64,000 nt of DNA from Bacteroidales bacterium (GTDB taxonomy: Bacteria; Bacteroidota; Bacteroidia; Bacteroidales; ML635J-15): the NCBI GenBank assembly GCA_017620015.1, contig JAFZRE010000026.1, positions 62,001 through 126,000 of the forward strand, in the 5' to 3' direction. A program made the position numbers and the translations under genes. Below, piece after piece: positions 24,652 to 33,543 of this stretch (positions are counted from its first letter, which is position 1; every line of letters begins with the position of its first letter). The notes beneath the pieces are model-generated. The model was not told where the DNA came from and ran no database searches. It saw nothing but the letters and a program-made list of their open reading frames with translations.

Positions 24652-26124
24652 CTATTTTCTCCAATCATATTCAATTTCCAATCCTTCCAAAACAAAGTAC
24701 TCCAGCCTCTTCTTGATAAAGTTAGGAGTATAACGAATCTTTGTAATTGCCATCTTATAATCGGATTGCTGTTCTTCTGTGCCGTATGCATCTGCAAGAA
24801 ATTCCTCGTTTCGTTCAATAAGAGTAGTCGGATATTCTTCCCAGTCAAGTCCGTAGAAAACAGTTCCAATACGCTCCACCTTATCGTCAGGCTTTATCTT
24901 GATGCAATACTTGTCAATAACAAACGCATATATGCCAAAATCAACATGCGCTCCTACCGGATATATTAAATCGCCTTTCTCAGTATGCTGTTTCACCACA
25001 TCACCAGTATATATCCATTCGCCATTTACATCGCGAAAAGGAGTCTGCACACCAGCAAAAATCACCCTGCGCGGAGTTGGACGATTCCAACATTCGTCGT
25101 TGAAATAATCCAGAACAACACCTTCTGCACTGTTTCTCTCCCTGGCTTCCCATTCCACCTTGTCCCATTGTTTCTGCAAAGTTCCCGAAACATCAATGTC
25201 ATCCTCGGGAATGCCACGGTGCATCGCCTCCTCGTATGCAAGTTGACGGGCATATTCGGCATAATCGTGAGTATTAAGCACATGCAACAATTTAGTATCG
25301 TCATACTTGGCAAGCATCTCTCTGAAACCATCCCTGGTAAAGTCAACCATCCGCCCTGTCTTTCTTGACAATAAAGTGAATTTCTCTGGAACATTATACC
25401 GCAAGCAACCTGCAGGCTTTTTAGTTTTGTAAGTAATAGTCGGAACGGGAATCCCTGTGTCTTCTGGCTCGGCAGTTCCTATGGTATTATAATCTGTATA
25501 TGGAAACACATACATCCTGTCGCTAAAAAAGAAGAAATTGCCGAATGTTGTATATCCGAACTTGTTGTCGTCGATGACATACCTAACGCGGATTTCGGGA
25601 AGCGAATTGAGAAAATTTGCTCCAATCTGATAACGGTACTGCTGGCACAAGTCTTTAAGTACCTTTTCGTCAACCACTTCTGGGGGAACGGGTGTTGCAA
25701 TTTTAGAACTAGGATGATTATCGATGAGCATTACGCCCCACTCGATAGAAAAAACCACATTGGGCAACGGAAAAAGTTCGTCGAACATCGGGGCAATTGT
25801 TTGGTCCCTATAGTCGGGATTGCCGTTTCCGCAGCCTATACGCGTAATCAGGAATCGATTGTTAGGACTATTTTTCACAAATTCGATAAACTCATCAATG
25901 TATGGTTTCATTTCCTGCGGTTTGCTGATGTTGACAGGAATGGCATAGCAACGTCCATCCAACCCCGATTTAAGTTTTCGCACTGCCCAAAATTTCTCGC
26001 AAGCTAACTTTTCGGCACGCCCAACACGATTCCCGTGCATATCGGTGCCATACACAAAAATCTCGTTGCGCGACAATTCTGTGATTCTCCCCATGATAAA
26101 TTTTCCTCTATAATGTACTTCCAT
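24652..26124 (-). CDS. Macro-like N-terminal domain protein of unknown role
   Basis: A 490-residue protein. Residues about 10-125 resemble a macro-like nucleotide-binding domain found in phage and bacterial proteins: IFVYGTDMHGNRVGRAEKLA, GRCYAIPVN and LITRIGCGNGNPDYRDQTIA. The remaining ~360 residues are unrecognised, with an acidic region and beta-rich ends (KIRYTPNFIKKRLEYFVLEG at the C-terminus). The ATG at 26124 was chosen because TAGATTTG on the minus strand (26150-26143) looks like a -7 element; an ATG at 26160 lies upstream of it. It sits directly upstream of the nuclease-like gene on the same strand, so the three genes may act together. Confidence 0.6.
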   Translation of the reverse strand: MEVHYRGKFIMGRITELSRNEIFVYGTDMHGNRVGRAEKLACEKFWAVRKLKSGLDGRCYAIPVNISKPQEMKPYIDEFIEFVKNSPNNRFLITRIGCGNGNPDYRDQTIAPMFDELFPLPNVVFSIEWGVMLIDNHPSSKIATPVPPEVVDEKVLKDLCQQYRYQIGANFLNSLPEIRVRYVIDDNKFGYTTFGNFFFFSDRMYVFPYTDYNTIGTAEPEDTGIPVPTITYKTKKPAGCLRYNVPEKFTLLSRKTGRMVDFTRDGFREMLAKYDDTKLLHVLNTHDYAEYARQLAYEEAMHRGIPEDDIDVSGTLQKQWDKVEWEARERNSAEGVVLDYFNDECWNRPTPRRVIFAGVQTPFRDVNGEWIYTGDVVKQHTEKGDLIYPVGAHVDFGIYAFVIDKYCIKIKPDDKVERIGTVFYGLDWEEYPTTLIERNEEFLADAYGTEEQQSDYKMAITKIRYTPNFIKKRLEYFVLEGLEIEYDWRK

Positions 26125-26438
26125 GGCACTTATTTTTTTTGACAAATCTATAGACCACATACGCCAAAACTTGTCGTATGTTTGATATTTTTTTGTTAAA
26201 TTTCAAAAGCCGAAACAAAGTTACGTAATTATGTATTCTATAACAATTAAGAAAAAGGAAGTTATCAGCCTACATATCTCTGAGAGCGTTCGCCCCAATT
26301 AACACTTCCGCGTTAAAAACTTAATTATCAACATCCCGACATTATTCACTACATTTGACGATTTGAATGAGATAAATTGTAATAGACACTAAATAACTGA
26401 TAATAAAAGCAATAAGTAACTAAGATGTTTACAACATT

Positions 26439-26918
26439 ATGGTAAAGCCAATCAGCATATTAGACAAAGACTATTCTCAGTGGCTGAAAGATTTAAGTTC
26501 GCGATATAGAAGAAGCCAGATAAAGGCGAATCGTGATAACCATTCAAACACATTACATTACATTAATAATCAACAAACTAAGTTTACTCCTCAAGTTGGG
26601 GAGCAATTTATAATAGGCATAGAGAATTATTTTTTGCCAAAACTTGTGGCATACATCCGCCCCGCAGGGGCAGAAGCCATCATCATCGAACACCGTCCGT
26701 TGTCCCGCCCCGCAGGGGCAAAACCGCACCCAACATTGGGTAACGCCCATTGTTCACACAATACACCTGCACCCGCCCTGAAAGGGCAAAAGCGTTTAAC
26801 CTCTGGCATCACCCCGAAGGGGCAAAAACTATCACCATCGGGCACCGCACGTTGCCTCGCCCTGAAGGGGCAAAAGCAGAATCACGCATCATCTAACAAT
26901 TCATTTTTAAGCATATAA
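26439..26918 (+). pseudogene. DUF1016-type nuclease fragment run into REP repeats
   Basis: The first ~30 codons encode MVKPISILDKDYSQWLKDLS and RYRRSQIKA, the usual beginning of DUF1016 (YhcG-type PD-(D/E)xK) proteins of about 330-380 residues. From about 26530 the match fails, and from 26657 the frame consists of REP repeats translated as RPAGAE, PALKGQK and similar. The original gene has been cut and its body replaced by the repeat array of the adjacent transposase. Confidence 0.65.
26657..26877. repeat. Five REP units upstream of a Y1 transposase
   Basis: Hairpin cores of the form CGCCCnnnAGGGGCAAAAGC at about 26657, 26705, 26773, 26812 and 26858. Between cores a second, weaker motif recurs (ATCGGGCACCGCACGTTGC and variants), so the full unit is about 45 bp. 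Units follow at 39-68 bp intervals and share one orientation. Confidence 0.75.
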
Positions 26919-26921
26919 ATT

Positions 26922-27377
26922 ATGGCACAATCACTTTCTAAAATATACCTACACATTGTCTTCCATGTGAAATGTACTAGCCCAACAATCGATGAAGAAC
27001 ATTGGGAGCGCGTCCACAGCTACATAGGAGAACTAATCAATACAACTGGCTGTCAGACACTTCAAGTTGGCGGTGTTGCTAACCATATACACGCAGTCTG
27101 CTTGCTATCACGAAATGAGAACGTCGCACACCTAGTCGAAGAAATGAAACGTAACAGTAGCAGATGGATAAAAACGCTCTCGCCTAAATACAAGAATTTT
27201 GCATGGCAAGGAGGATATGGAGTATTCTCTATAAGTCAATCCGTAGTTGACAAAACAATTCGATATGTGCAGAACCAAAAGCAACATCACGCAAAAAAGA
27301 CTTTTCAGACCGAATACATACAATTCCTTAAACTCTACAATGTTGAATATGATGAAAAATATGTATTTACCGACTGA
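26922..27377 (+). CDS. IS200/REP-associated Y1 transposase
   Basis: A 151-residue Y1 HUH transposase of the IS200/REP-associated type. The HUH motif is in ANHIHAVCLL (His-Ile-His) and the catalytic Tyr in TIRYVQNQKQHH; the protein opens with the common SLSKIYLHIVFHVKCTSP. Such enzymes cut single-stranded DNA at hairpins. Here both flanks carry matching GCCC/GGGC hairpins, five upstream and at least three downstream, which makes the whole a REP-transposase unit. The gene is intact and starts 4 bp after the broken DUF1016 frame. Host gene order continues with mnmG just downstream. Confidence 0.88.
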   Translation: MAQSLSKIYLHIVFHVKCTSPTIDEEHWERVHSYIGELINTTGCQTLQVGGVANHIHAVCLLSRNENVAHLVEEMKRNSSRWIKTLSPKYKNFAWQGGYGVFSISQSVVDKTIRYVQNQKQHHAKKTFQTEYIQFLKLYNVEYDEKYVFTD

Positions 27378-27384
27378 AACTACC

Positions 27385-27553
27385 GCTTTTGCCCCTTCAG
27401 GGCGCGGATATTCACGCACATCAGCCCGAGGCGTTGCCTCAAACTGCATGCTCGTTGGCCCTTCAGGCCGCCAATTACTAATATCCGTCCAGAAAGGACA
27501 AAAGCCAACATCATTGGACACCCTCAGTTTTCACGCCCTGAAAGGGCAAAAGC
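27385..27553. repeat. REP units downstream of the Y1 transposase
   Basis: GCTTTTGCCCCTTCAGGGCG at 27385 is inverted relative to the upstream copies; further copies are at about 27457 (GGCCCTTCAGGCC), 27486 (degenerate) and 27534 (CGCCCTGAAAGGGCAAAAGC, direct). The last is followed by the second motif (ATCAGGCAGCGCCCGTTGC). Confidence 0.7.
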
Positions 27554-27605
27554 ATCCAACATCAGGCAGCGCCCGTTGCATAAACAGATATAAATAGATA
27601 AATAA

Positions 27606-29483
27606 ATGACTGAAAATTACGATGTTATAGTAGTTGGTGCTGGACATGCAGGCTGCGAAGCGACAGCAGCGGCGGCAAATATGGGAAGCAAAGTGCTACT
27701 CGTGACAATCGACATGAACAAAATCGCGCAGATGTCGTGCAACCCTGCTATGGGTGGAGTTGCCAAAGGTCAGATTGTCAGGGAGATAGATGCACTGGGC
27801 GGACTTTCGGGAATCGTTACCGACAAGGCTATGATACAGTTCCGGATGCTCAATATGTCGAAAGGTCCGGCAATGTGGAGCCCTCGCGCACAGTGCGACC
27901 GCATGGTCTTCAGTGGCGAATGGCGTAGCCAGCTCGAAGCGATAAAAAATGTTTCGTTTCTGCAAGATACTGTAAATAAGGTAATTGTAAAAAATAATCG
28001 CGTCTGCGGAATAGAAACCTACCTCGGAATAAAAGTTTACGCAAAAGCAGTAATCCTCACCACCGGCACTTTCCTTAACGGCCTGATGCACATAGGACAT
28101 AGCCATTTCGAAGGCGGACGAATTTCGGAACCCGCAGCAGTTGGACTTACACAGAACCTCGCTGAACTTGGTTTCACCTACGACCGCATGAAGACAGGAA
28201 CACCCGTAAGAATCGACGGCCGCACCATAGATTTCTCTGAGCTTCAGGAACAAAGCGGCGACGAAACCATTATTCCGTTCTCGTACATGCACAATTACAA
28301 CCAGCATTTTCTGAAACAGCGCAGTTGCTACATTACATACACCAGCGAGGAAGTTCACGACACTCTGCGTAAAGGACTTAAGGATTCGCCACTATACGAC
28401 GGAACTATAAAAAGCATAGGTCCGCGCTATTGCCCGAGCATCGAGACAAAACTTGTAACTTTTCCCGACAAGGACAAGCACCAGCTTTTCCTCGAACCGG
28501 AAGGGGAGACCTCGGTAGAATTTTATCTCAATGGCTTCTCGTCATCGTTACCGATAGATGTGCAGTACGAAGCTTTGCGTAAAATCAAAGGTCTTGAAAA
28601 TGCCAAGATTTTCCGTCCTGGCTATGCAATCGAGTACGACTTCTTCCACCCAACCCAACTGAAAGCCACATTGGAAACTAAACTCATTGAAAATCTGTAT
28701 TTTGCAGGCCAAATCAACGGCACAACAGGCTACGAAGAAGCAGCAGGGCAGGGCATTATCGCTGGCATAAACGCTCACCTAAAAATCAACGAAAAGCCAG
28801 AGTTTACACTAAATCGCGACCAGGCATACATTGGTGTTCTCATCGACGACCTCATCACTAAGGGAGTTGACGAACCTTACAGAATGTTCACTTCGCGAGC
28901 CGAATTCCGCATACTTCTCCGTCAGGATAACTGCGATGTTAGGCTCACAGAACTTTCGCATAATATTGGTCTTGCAACAGATGAACGCTTACGAGTTTTT
29001 AAAAACAAGATTGCAAAGCGCGACCAGCTTATCGACTTCTGCAATAACCAGAGCTGCAAGCCTGAAACGATCAATACAATGCTTTCTGAATTAGGAAGTT
29101 CTGAGCTAAAACAAAGCATAAAGATGAACAATATTATCACTCGTCCGCAAGTGAAAATCAAGGATTTATGCCGTTTCGACAATGAACTTGACACACTTGT
29201 TTCTGGCTTTGGCGACAAGAAGGACGAGATAGTTGATGCAGCCGAAATACTGCTGAAATACTCCGGCTACATTGAGCGTGAAAAACTCATTGCCGACAAG
29301 TTGAAGCGATTAGAGAATATTGTTATCGAAGGCAAGATTAATTATGCAGAAGTGAATTCACTTTCGACTGAAGCAAGGCAGAAGCTGATGAAAATTAATC
29401 CGCACACCATTGGTCAGGCATCACGAATTAGCGGTGTTTCACCATCAGACATAAGTGTGCTATTAGTACTGATGGGAAGATAA
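27606..29483 (+). CDS. mnmG: tRNA uridine-34 carboxymethylaminomethyl modification enzyme MnmG
   Basis: A 625-residue FAD protein (GidA). The dinucleotide-binding motif is VVVGAGHAGCEATAAAANMG at the start, followed by MSCNPAMGGVAKG and, further on, LYFAGQINGTTGYEEAAGQG. The C-terminal helical domain ends in NPHTIGQASRISGVSPSDIS. With MnmE it makes the cmnm5 modification at the wobble uridine of several tRNAs. Length is normal. In many bacteria this gene lies near the replication origin, and three parS-like sites follow it here. Confidence 0.97.
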   Translation: MTENYDVIVVGAGHAGCEATAAAANMGSKVLLVTIDMNKIAQMSCNPAMGGVAKGQIVREIDALGGLSGIVTDKAMIQFRMLNMSKGPAMWSPRAQCDRMVFSGEWRSQLEAIKNVSFLQDTVNKVIVKNNRVCGIETYLGIKVYAKAVILTTGTFLNGLMHIGHSHFEGGRISEPAAVGLTQNLAELGFTYDRMKTGTPVRIDGRTIDFSELQEQSGDETIIPFSYMHNYNQHFLKQRSCYITYTSEEVHDTLRKGLKDSPLYDGTIKSIGPRYCPSIETKLVTFPDKDKHQLFLEPEGETSVEFYLNGFSSSLPIDVQYEALRKIKGLENAKIFRPGYAIEYDFFHPTQLKATLETKLIENLYFAGQINGTTGYEEAAGQGIIAGINAHLKINEKPEFTLNRDQAYIGVLIDDLITKGVDEPYRMFTSRAEFRILLRQDNCDVRLTELSHNIGLATDERLRVFKNKIAKRDQLIDFCNNQSCKPETINTMLSELGSSELKQSIKMNNIITRPQVKIKDLCRFDNELDTLVSGFGDKKDEIVDAAEILLKYSGYIEREKLIADKLKRLENIVIEGKINYAEVNSLSTEARQKLMKINPHTIGQASRISGVSPSDISVLLVLMGR

Positions 29484-29489
29484 TATTTT

Positions 29490-29612
29490 GCTCCCTGAGC
29501 CTGTCGAAGGGGCAAATAGAAGTATAAATTAAAATTCAATAATGACAATTTTAAATATATTGCACCTCGGTTTCGACAAGCTCAACCAGCGAAAAAAAAT
29601 GAACTCCGCTCA
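29490..29612. repeat. TTCGAC-type repeats after mnmG
   Basis: CTGAGCCTGTCGAAGGGGC (about 29492) and TTCGACAAGCTCAACCAGCG (about 29572), then CGCTCAGGGGGCG at about 29607. Members of the same family as 31404-32118. Confidence 0.5.
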
Positions 29613-29637
29613 GGGGGCGAATCTGATAAACAACAAA

Positions 29638-29653
29638 TGTTTCATGTGAAACA
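29638..29653. promoter_or_regulatory. parS-like ParB-binding site 1
   Basis: TGTTTCATGTGAAACA differs by one base from the widespread parS sequence TGTTTCACGTGAAACA. It lies in the leader of the adenine deaminase gene. Identical sites follow at 31304 and 32196. Confidence 0.7.
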
Positions 29654-29670
29654 ATTATAACAATAAGATA

Positions 29671-31299
29671 ATGAGAAAAATAGAAGGTAACATTGTTGAT
29701 GTTCTCAACAGAAAAATATTCAAGGGTGAAATCACAATCGAGAATGATAGGATTGTAAAAATCTCTCCTAAGGAAACGACAAGCGATGTCTATATTTTGC
29801 CAGGTCTGATTGACTCTCACATTCACATCGAAAGCACAATGATGATACCTAGCGAATTTGCTAAGGTTGCAGTTAAGAATGGTACTATTGGAGTTGTCAC
29901 CGATCCACACGAAATTGCTAATGTGCTTGGAGAAAAAGGTATTGATTTTATGATAAAAAACTCAGAATCAGCACCTTTGAAGACATTCTACTGTGTTCCG
30001 TCATGTGTTCCAGCAACCACATTCGAGACCTCAGGAGCTACACTTGATGCCGCAAAAATTGACAAGATTTTCACAAAATATGGCTTGAAAGTACTTGGTG
30101 AAATGATGAATTATCCTGGCGTTATATACGATGATCCGGAAGTTTTGGCAAAGCTCGAAGTTGCAAAGAAACACGGTGCTGTTATTGATGGTCACTCACC
30201 GCAAGTAAGTGGCGACAACTTGAAAAAATATATCAACTCAGGGATAAGCACCGACCATGAATGTCGAGACATTGACGAAGCAATAGAAAAAATTAATCTA
30301 GGTATGAATATTCTCGTCCGTGAAGGTTCGGCAGCAAAGAATTTTGATGCTTTATACCCTCTAATTTCAAAATTCAATAAATCGGTAATGCTTTCAACGG
30401 ATGATTCACACCCCGACGACCTTTTAAAATTTGGACACATTAACAAAATATTGAAAATGGGTATAAAATACGGAATTGACATCTTTGACCTACTTACTGC
30501 CGCATGTGTGAATCCCGTTAAACATTATGATCTTCCTATCGGACTTCTTCGCGAAAAAGATTATGCCGACATGATTATTGTTGACGACTTGAAATCTTTC
30601 AATATTCAAGAGACAATAATTAATGGCAACACAGTTTACTCGAATGGTCGAATTTTATTTAGTACAAAAAATATTCAGTCTATCAACAATTTCAATGCAC
30701 AAAGAATTTCAGAAGCTGATGTCAGAATAAAACCAAAGTCTAAAAAAATAAAGGTGATTGAAATCATTGAAAACGAACTGCTCACAAATTGCATTATTGA
30801 GAAGGCTAGGGTAGAGGATAACAACGTTGTTTCCGACACGAAGAACGACATCCTTAAAATTGCGGTTCTGAATCGTTACTCCAAAAACGCAAAACCGCAG
30901 ATTGAATTCATAAAGGGATTTGGTCTTACCGCTGGAGCAATTGCAACATCGGTAGCACACGACAGTCACAACATAATTGCAGTTGGTGTCAGCGACGAAG
31001 ATATTGTAAAGGCAATAAACGAAATCGTCGACAACAAAGGTGGAATGTGCTATGTAAAGGGTATGGACTACTACACTTTGCCGCTTGAATTTGCTGGACT
31101 AATGACTCAGCAAAGTTGCGAATGCATCAGCGATATGTATAGCCGAATGAACCATATAGTAAAGAGCAATGGCTGCAGACTTGCATCACCATTTATGACA
31201 CTTTCGTTTATGTCGCTTCTTGTAATTCCAAGTCTAAAACTTAGCGACAAGGGACTTTTCGATGGCGATAAATTTGAGATGACAGATTTATTTGTATAA
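29671..31299 (+). CDS. ade: Adenine deaminase
   Basis: A 542-residue amidohydrolase that converts adenine to hypoxanthine in purine salvage. Metal-binding segments are LPGLIDSHIHIESTMM, GVVTDPHEIANVLG and DGHSPQVSG, followed by STDHECRDIDEA and STDDSHPDDLL. The C-terminal domain with EFIKGFGLTAGAIATSVAHD and HNIIAVGVSDEDI is typical of the microbial Ade family. Length is slightly below the usual 570-590 residues. It is bracketed by parS-like sites, which are inserted between genes and do not disturb the frame. Confidence 0.93.
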   Translation: MRKIEGNIVDVLNRKIFKGEITIENDRIVKISPKETTSDVYILPGLIDSHIHIESTMMIPSEFAKVAVKNGTIGVVTDPHEIANVLGEKGIDFMIKNSESAPLKTFYCVPSCVPATTFETSGATLDAAKIDKIFTKYGLKVLGEMMNYPGVIYDDPEVLAKLEVAKKHGAVIDGHSPQVSGDNLKKYINSGISTDHECRDIDEAIEKINLGMNILVREGSAAKNFDALYPLISKFNKSVMLSTDDSHPDDLLKFGHINKILKMGIKYGIDIFDLLTAACVNPVKHYDLPIGLLREKDYADMIIVDDLKSFNIQETIINGNTVYSNGRILFSTKNIQSINNFNAQRISEADVRIKPKSKKIKVIEIIENELLTNCIIEKARVEDNNVVSDTKNDILKIAVLNRYSKNAKPQIEFIKGFGLTAGAIATSVAHDSHNIIAVGVSDEDIVKAINEIVDNKGGMCYVKGMDYYTLPLEFAGLMTQQSCECISDMYSRMNHIVKSNGCRLASPFMTLSFMSLLVIPSLKLSDKGLFDGDKFEMTDLFV

Positions 31300-31303
31300 A
31301 TAA

Positions 31304-31319
31304 TGTTTCATGTGAAACA
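31304..31319. promoter_or_regulatory. parS-like ParB-binding site 2
   Basis: TGTTTCATGTGAAACA, identical to site 1 and in the same orientation, 5 bp after the adenine deaminase stop codon. Confidence 0.7.
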
Positions 31320-31403
31320 ATGTGTAATGTATTGATAATTAATAATTTAATAATAATTTTACAATTACGGCATCGAAGGGTTCAGCCAAAAAATTCTATA
31401 ATT

Positions 31404-32118
31404 CGCCCGTTGAGCCTGTCGAAACGAAGGTAGCGAAATTAAGAAACAACAAATGCGCCCCTTCGACAAGCTCAGGGAGCGAAAGAATGACAGACTAAGG
31501 AAGCAAAAATTCCGCCCGTTGAGCCTGTCGAAACGAAGGAAACGAAATTTAGAAACTAAATAAACTCACTTTCGACAAAGTCAGGGAGTAAAAGAAAAGT
31601 CAACACTTTGAGCCTCTCGAAGTGAATGATAACAAAAAATAATTATGAACGCATACTTGTACATACTACTCTGCAACGATGGTAGCTATTATACGGGGAG
31701 CACCAAAGATTTAGAGCAACGTCTCGAAGAACATTTCAACGGAGAAGGCGCAAACTATACCAGAAAACATAAGCCCGTAAAATTAGTCTATTTTGAAGAG
31801 TTCGACAGAATTGACGAAGCTTATTATAGGGAGAAGCAAGTACAAGGTTGGTCGAGGAAAAAGAAAGAGGCTTTAATTAACGGAAAGAAGGAAAAACTAC
31901 CAGAATTATCAAAAAATTATACTCAGTACGAAAAGATAGTAGAAAACGCCCCTTCGACAGGCTCAGGGAGCGAAAATAATCCGCCCGTTGAACTTGTCGA
32001 AACGAAGGTAACGAAATTAAGAAATAACAAATGCGCCCCTTCGACAGACTCAGGGAGCGAAAGAATGACAAACTAAGGAAGCAAAAATTCCGCCCGTTGA
32101 GCTTGTCGAAACGAAGGA
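31404..32118. repeat. Dense TTCGAC-type REP group
   Basis: About nine copies in alternating orientation: CGCCCGTTGAGCCTGTCGAA at about 31404 and 31513, CGCCCCTTCGACAAGCTCAG at 31456, degenerate forms near 31568 and 31606, then 31949, 31981, 32034 and 32092. Adjacent opposite copies can pair as hairpins. Several lie inside the GIY-YIG reading frame. Confidence 0.75.
31645..32076 (+). CDS. GIY-YIG domain protein with REP-derived tail
   Basis: A 143-residue protein. Residues 1-80 are a compact GIY-YIG domain of the UPF0213/YhbQ type: YLYILLCNDGSYYTGSTKDL, LEEHFNGEGANYTRKHKPVK and REKQVQGWSRKKKEALI. The remaining ~45 residues (from about NAPSTGSGSE) are translated TTCGAC-type repeats and replace the usual short end. 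Family members are small putative nucleases of unclear physiology. The core is intact and likely functional; the tail looks disordered. Confidence 0.8.
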   Translation: MNAYLYILLCNDGSYYTGSTKDLEQRLEEHFNGEGANYTRKHKPVKLVYFEEFDRIDEAYYREKQVQGWSRKKKEALINGKKEKLPELSKNYTQYEKIVENAPSTGSGSENNPPVELVETKVTKLRNNKCAPSTDSGSERMTN

Positions 32119-32195
32119 TCAATACTAAATAATTATAAATCAATAATTTAACAATAAAAATACCACAATTTAAACATTAAGTATTATTAAGCAAT

Positions 32196-32211
32196 TGTTT
32201 CACATGAAACA
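32196..32211. promoter_or_regulatory. parS-like ParB-binding site 3
   Basis: TGTTTCACATGAAACA, the exact reverse complement of sites 1 and 2, placed 45 bp before dtd. Confidence 0.7.
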
Positions 32212-32255
32212 TCTCATAAATAACTATAAATCAAAATATTAAACATCAAAATTGT

Positions 32256-32708
32256 ATGAAAATTCTGATTCAACGAGTAAAACATTCAAAATGCACCGTA
32301 GATGGCAAAGAAATTTCTAAAATAGGGCAGGGGATGCTCGTTTTCGTAGGCATAACAAATGACGATACAACCGAAGACATCGAATGGCTCGTAAACAAAA
32401 TGGTAAATCTCCGTATTTTCAACGACGAAGACGGCGTTATGAACAAATCGTGCCTCGAAATTAATGGTGAAATTATGATAATAAGCCAATTCACACTTCA
32501 TGCACGCACAAAAAAGGGTAACCGTCCATCTTACATCGATGCTGCAAAACCAGAAATTTCTGAACCACTATACAATAAGTTCATCGAAACCACAAACCAA
32601 ATTACAGGCAAACCATCTGCAACAGGAATCTTCGGAGCCGACATGAAGATAGAACTACTCAACGACGGACCAGTGACTATAATTATCGACTCGAAAAATA
32701 GGATATAA
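32256..32708 (+). CDS. dtd: D-aminoacyl-tRNA deacylase
   Basis: A 150-residue Dtd enzyme that hydrolyses D-aminoacyl-tRNA and glycyl-tRNA(Ala) and so protects translation. The family motifs are intact: ISQFTLHARTKKGNRPSYID (with the SQFTL element) and LLNDGPVTIII (the GP element that holds the chiral-proofreading cis-proline). Length is normal. It ends 88 bp before the polyene operon, whose own promoter follows. Confidence 0.95.
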   Translation: MKILIQRVKHSKCTVDGKEISKIGQGMLVFVGITNDDTTEDIEWLVNKMVNLRIFNDEDGVMNKSCLEINGEIMIISQFTLHARTKKGNRPSYIDAAKPEISEPLYNKFIETTNQITGKPSATGIFGADMKIELLNDGPVTIIIDSKNRI

Positions 32709-32740
32709 AAATTCGACAAAAATCCGATTTATTTTTAAGT

Positions 32741-32772
32741 TTTGTAGTTTGAAATAATATTAATATTTTTGC
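32741..32772 (+). promoter_or_regulatory. Promoter of the aryl polyene-type operon
   Basis: TTTG (32741-32744), 19-bp spacer, TATTTTTGC (32764-32772), 24 bp before the first ATG. All genes from 32797 to 54083 run in this direction with short gaps or overlaps, so this promoter could serve over 21 kb. Confidence 0.7.
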
Positions 32773-32796
32773 GCGATTAATGTAAATGGCATAAAA

Positions 32797-33525
32797 ATGA
32801 ATTACGCTTTAGTAACAGGCGCATCGCGAGGCATAGGAAGGTCCATTTCCAAAAGACTGGCAAAGGACGGTTTCTGTGTTTTGCTGAATTACTGCTCGAA
32901 CCATGCTGCCGCTCAGGAAACCTTGTCGGAAATAGAAGCCGAAGGCGGACATGCCGAATTGCTTCCATTCGATGTGAGTAACGAGGCATCGATGGACGAG
33001 GCTCTGGAAAAATGGGCTGCCGCTCACCCCGACGATTACATATCGGTGCTGGTGAACAACGCTGGCATCCGCATGGACAATCTTATGGTCTTTATGCAGG
33101 ACGAGCAGTGGCACAAGGTAATCGACACTTCGTTGAACGGCTTTTTCTATGTCACACGCCGTCTTGTAAAGCAGATGATGACGCACAGGTACGGACGAAT
33201 CGTTAATGTGACTTCGCTGTCGGGACTGAAGGGATTGCCAGGTCAGACCAACTATTCGGCTGCCAAGGCTGCCATCATTGGTGCTACCAAGGCTCTCGCT
33301 CAGGAAGTGGCTCCGCGTAAGGTTACCGTGAACGCTGTTGCTCCTGGATTCATTGCTACCGATATGACAAAGGACTTGAACGAGGCCGACCTCAAGAAGA
33401 TGATTCCTGTAGGACGCTTCGGAAAGCCCGAGGAAGTGGCTTCGCTGGTGTCGTTCTTGGCTTCGGCAGAGTCGTCCTATATCACGGGCGAGGTTATTTC
33501 AATTAATGGAGGTCTTTACACTTAA
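32797..33525 (+). CDS. 3-oxoacyl-ACP reductase (FabG-like ketoreductase)
   Basis: A 242-residue short-chain dehydrogenase. It has the NADPH-binding TGASRGIGRSI at the N-terminus, NNAG near residue 88, and the catalytic Ser-Tyr-Lys in NVTSLSGLKGLPGQTNYSAA. It would reduce the 3-oxoacyl-ACP after each extension in polyene synthesis, the role of ApeQ in E. coli-type aryl polyene clusters. It is the first gene of the operon; the next ketosynthase starts 18 bp later. FabG-like enzymes also serve fatty acid synthesis, but the position argues for a pathway-dedicated copy. Confidence 0.9.
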   Translation: MNYALVTGASRGIGRSISKRLAKDGFCVLLNYCSNHAAAQETLSEIEAEGGHAELLPFDVSNEASMDEALEKWAAAHPDDYISVLVNNAGIRMDNLMVFMQDEQWHKVIDTSLNGFFYVTRRLVKQMMTHRYGRIVNVTSLSGLKGLPGQTNYSAAKAAIIGATKALAQEVAPRKVTVNAVAPGFIATDMTKDLNEADLKKMIPVGRFGKPEEVASLVSFLASAESSYITGEVISINGGLYT

Positions 33526-33543
33526 AGCTTAAAGAATAAATTT

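Noticed and set aside
26657..26877. CRISPR-like array of five short repeats
   Set aside because: The intervals are unequal (39-68 bp) and the spacers share a second conserved motif, so these are composite REP units of the adjacent transposase, not spacers of different origin.
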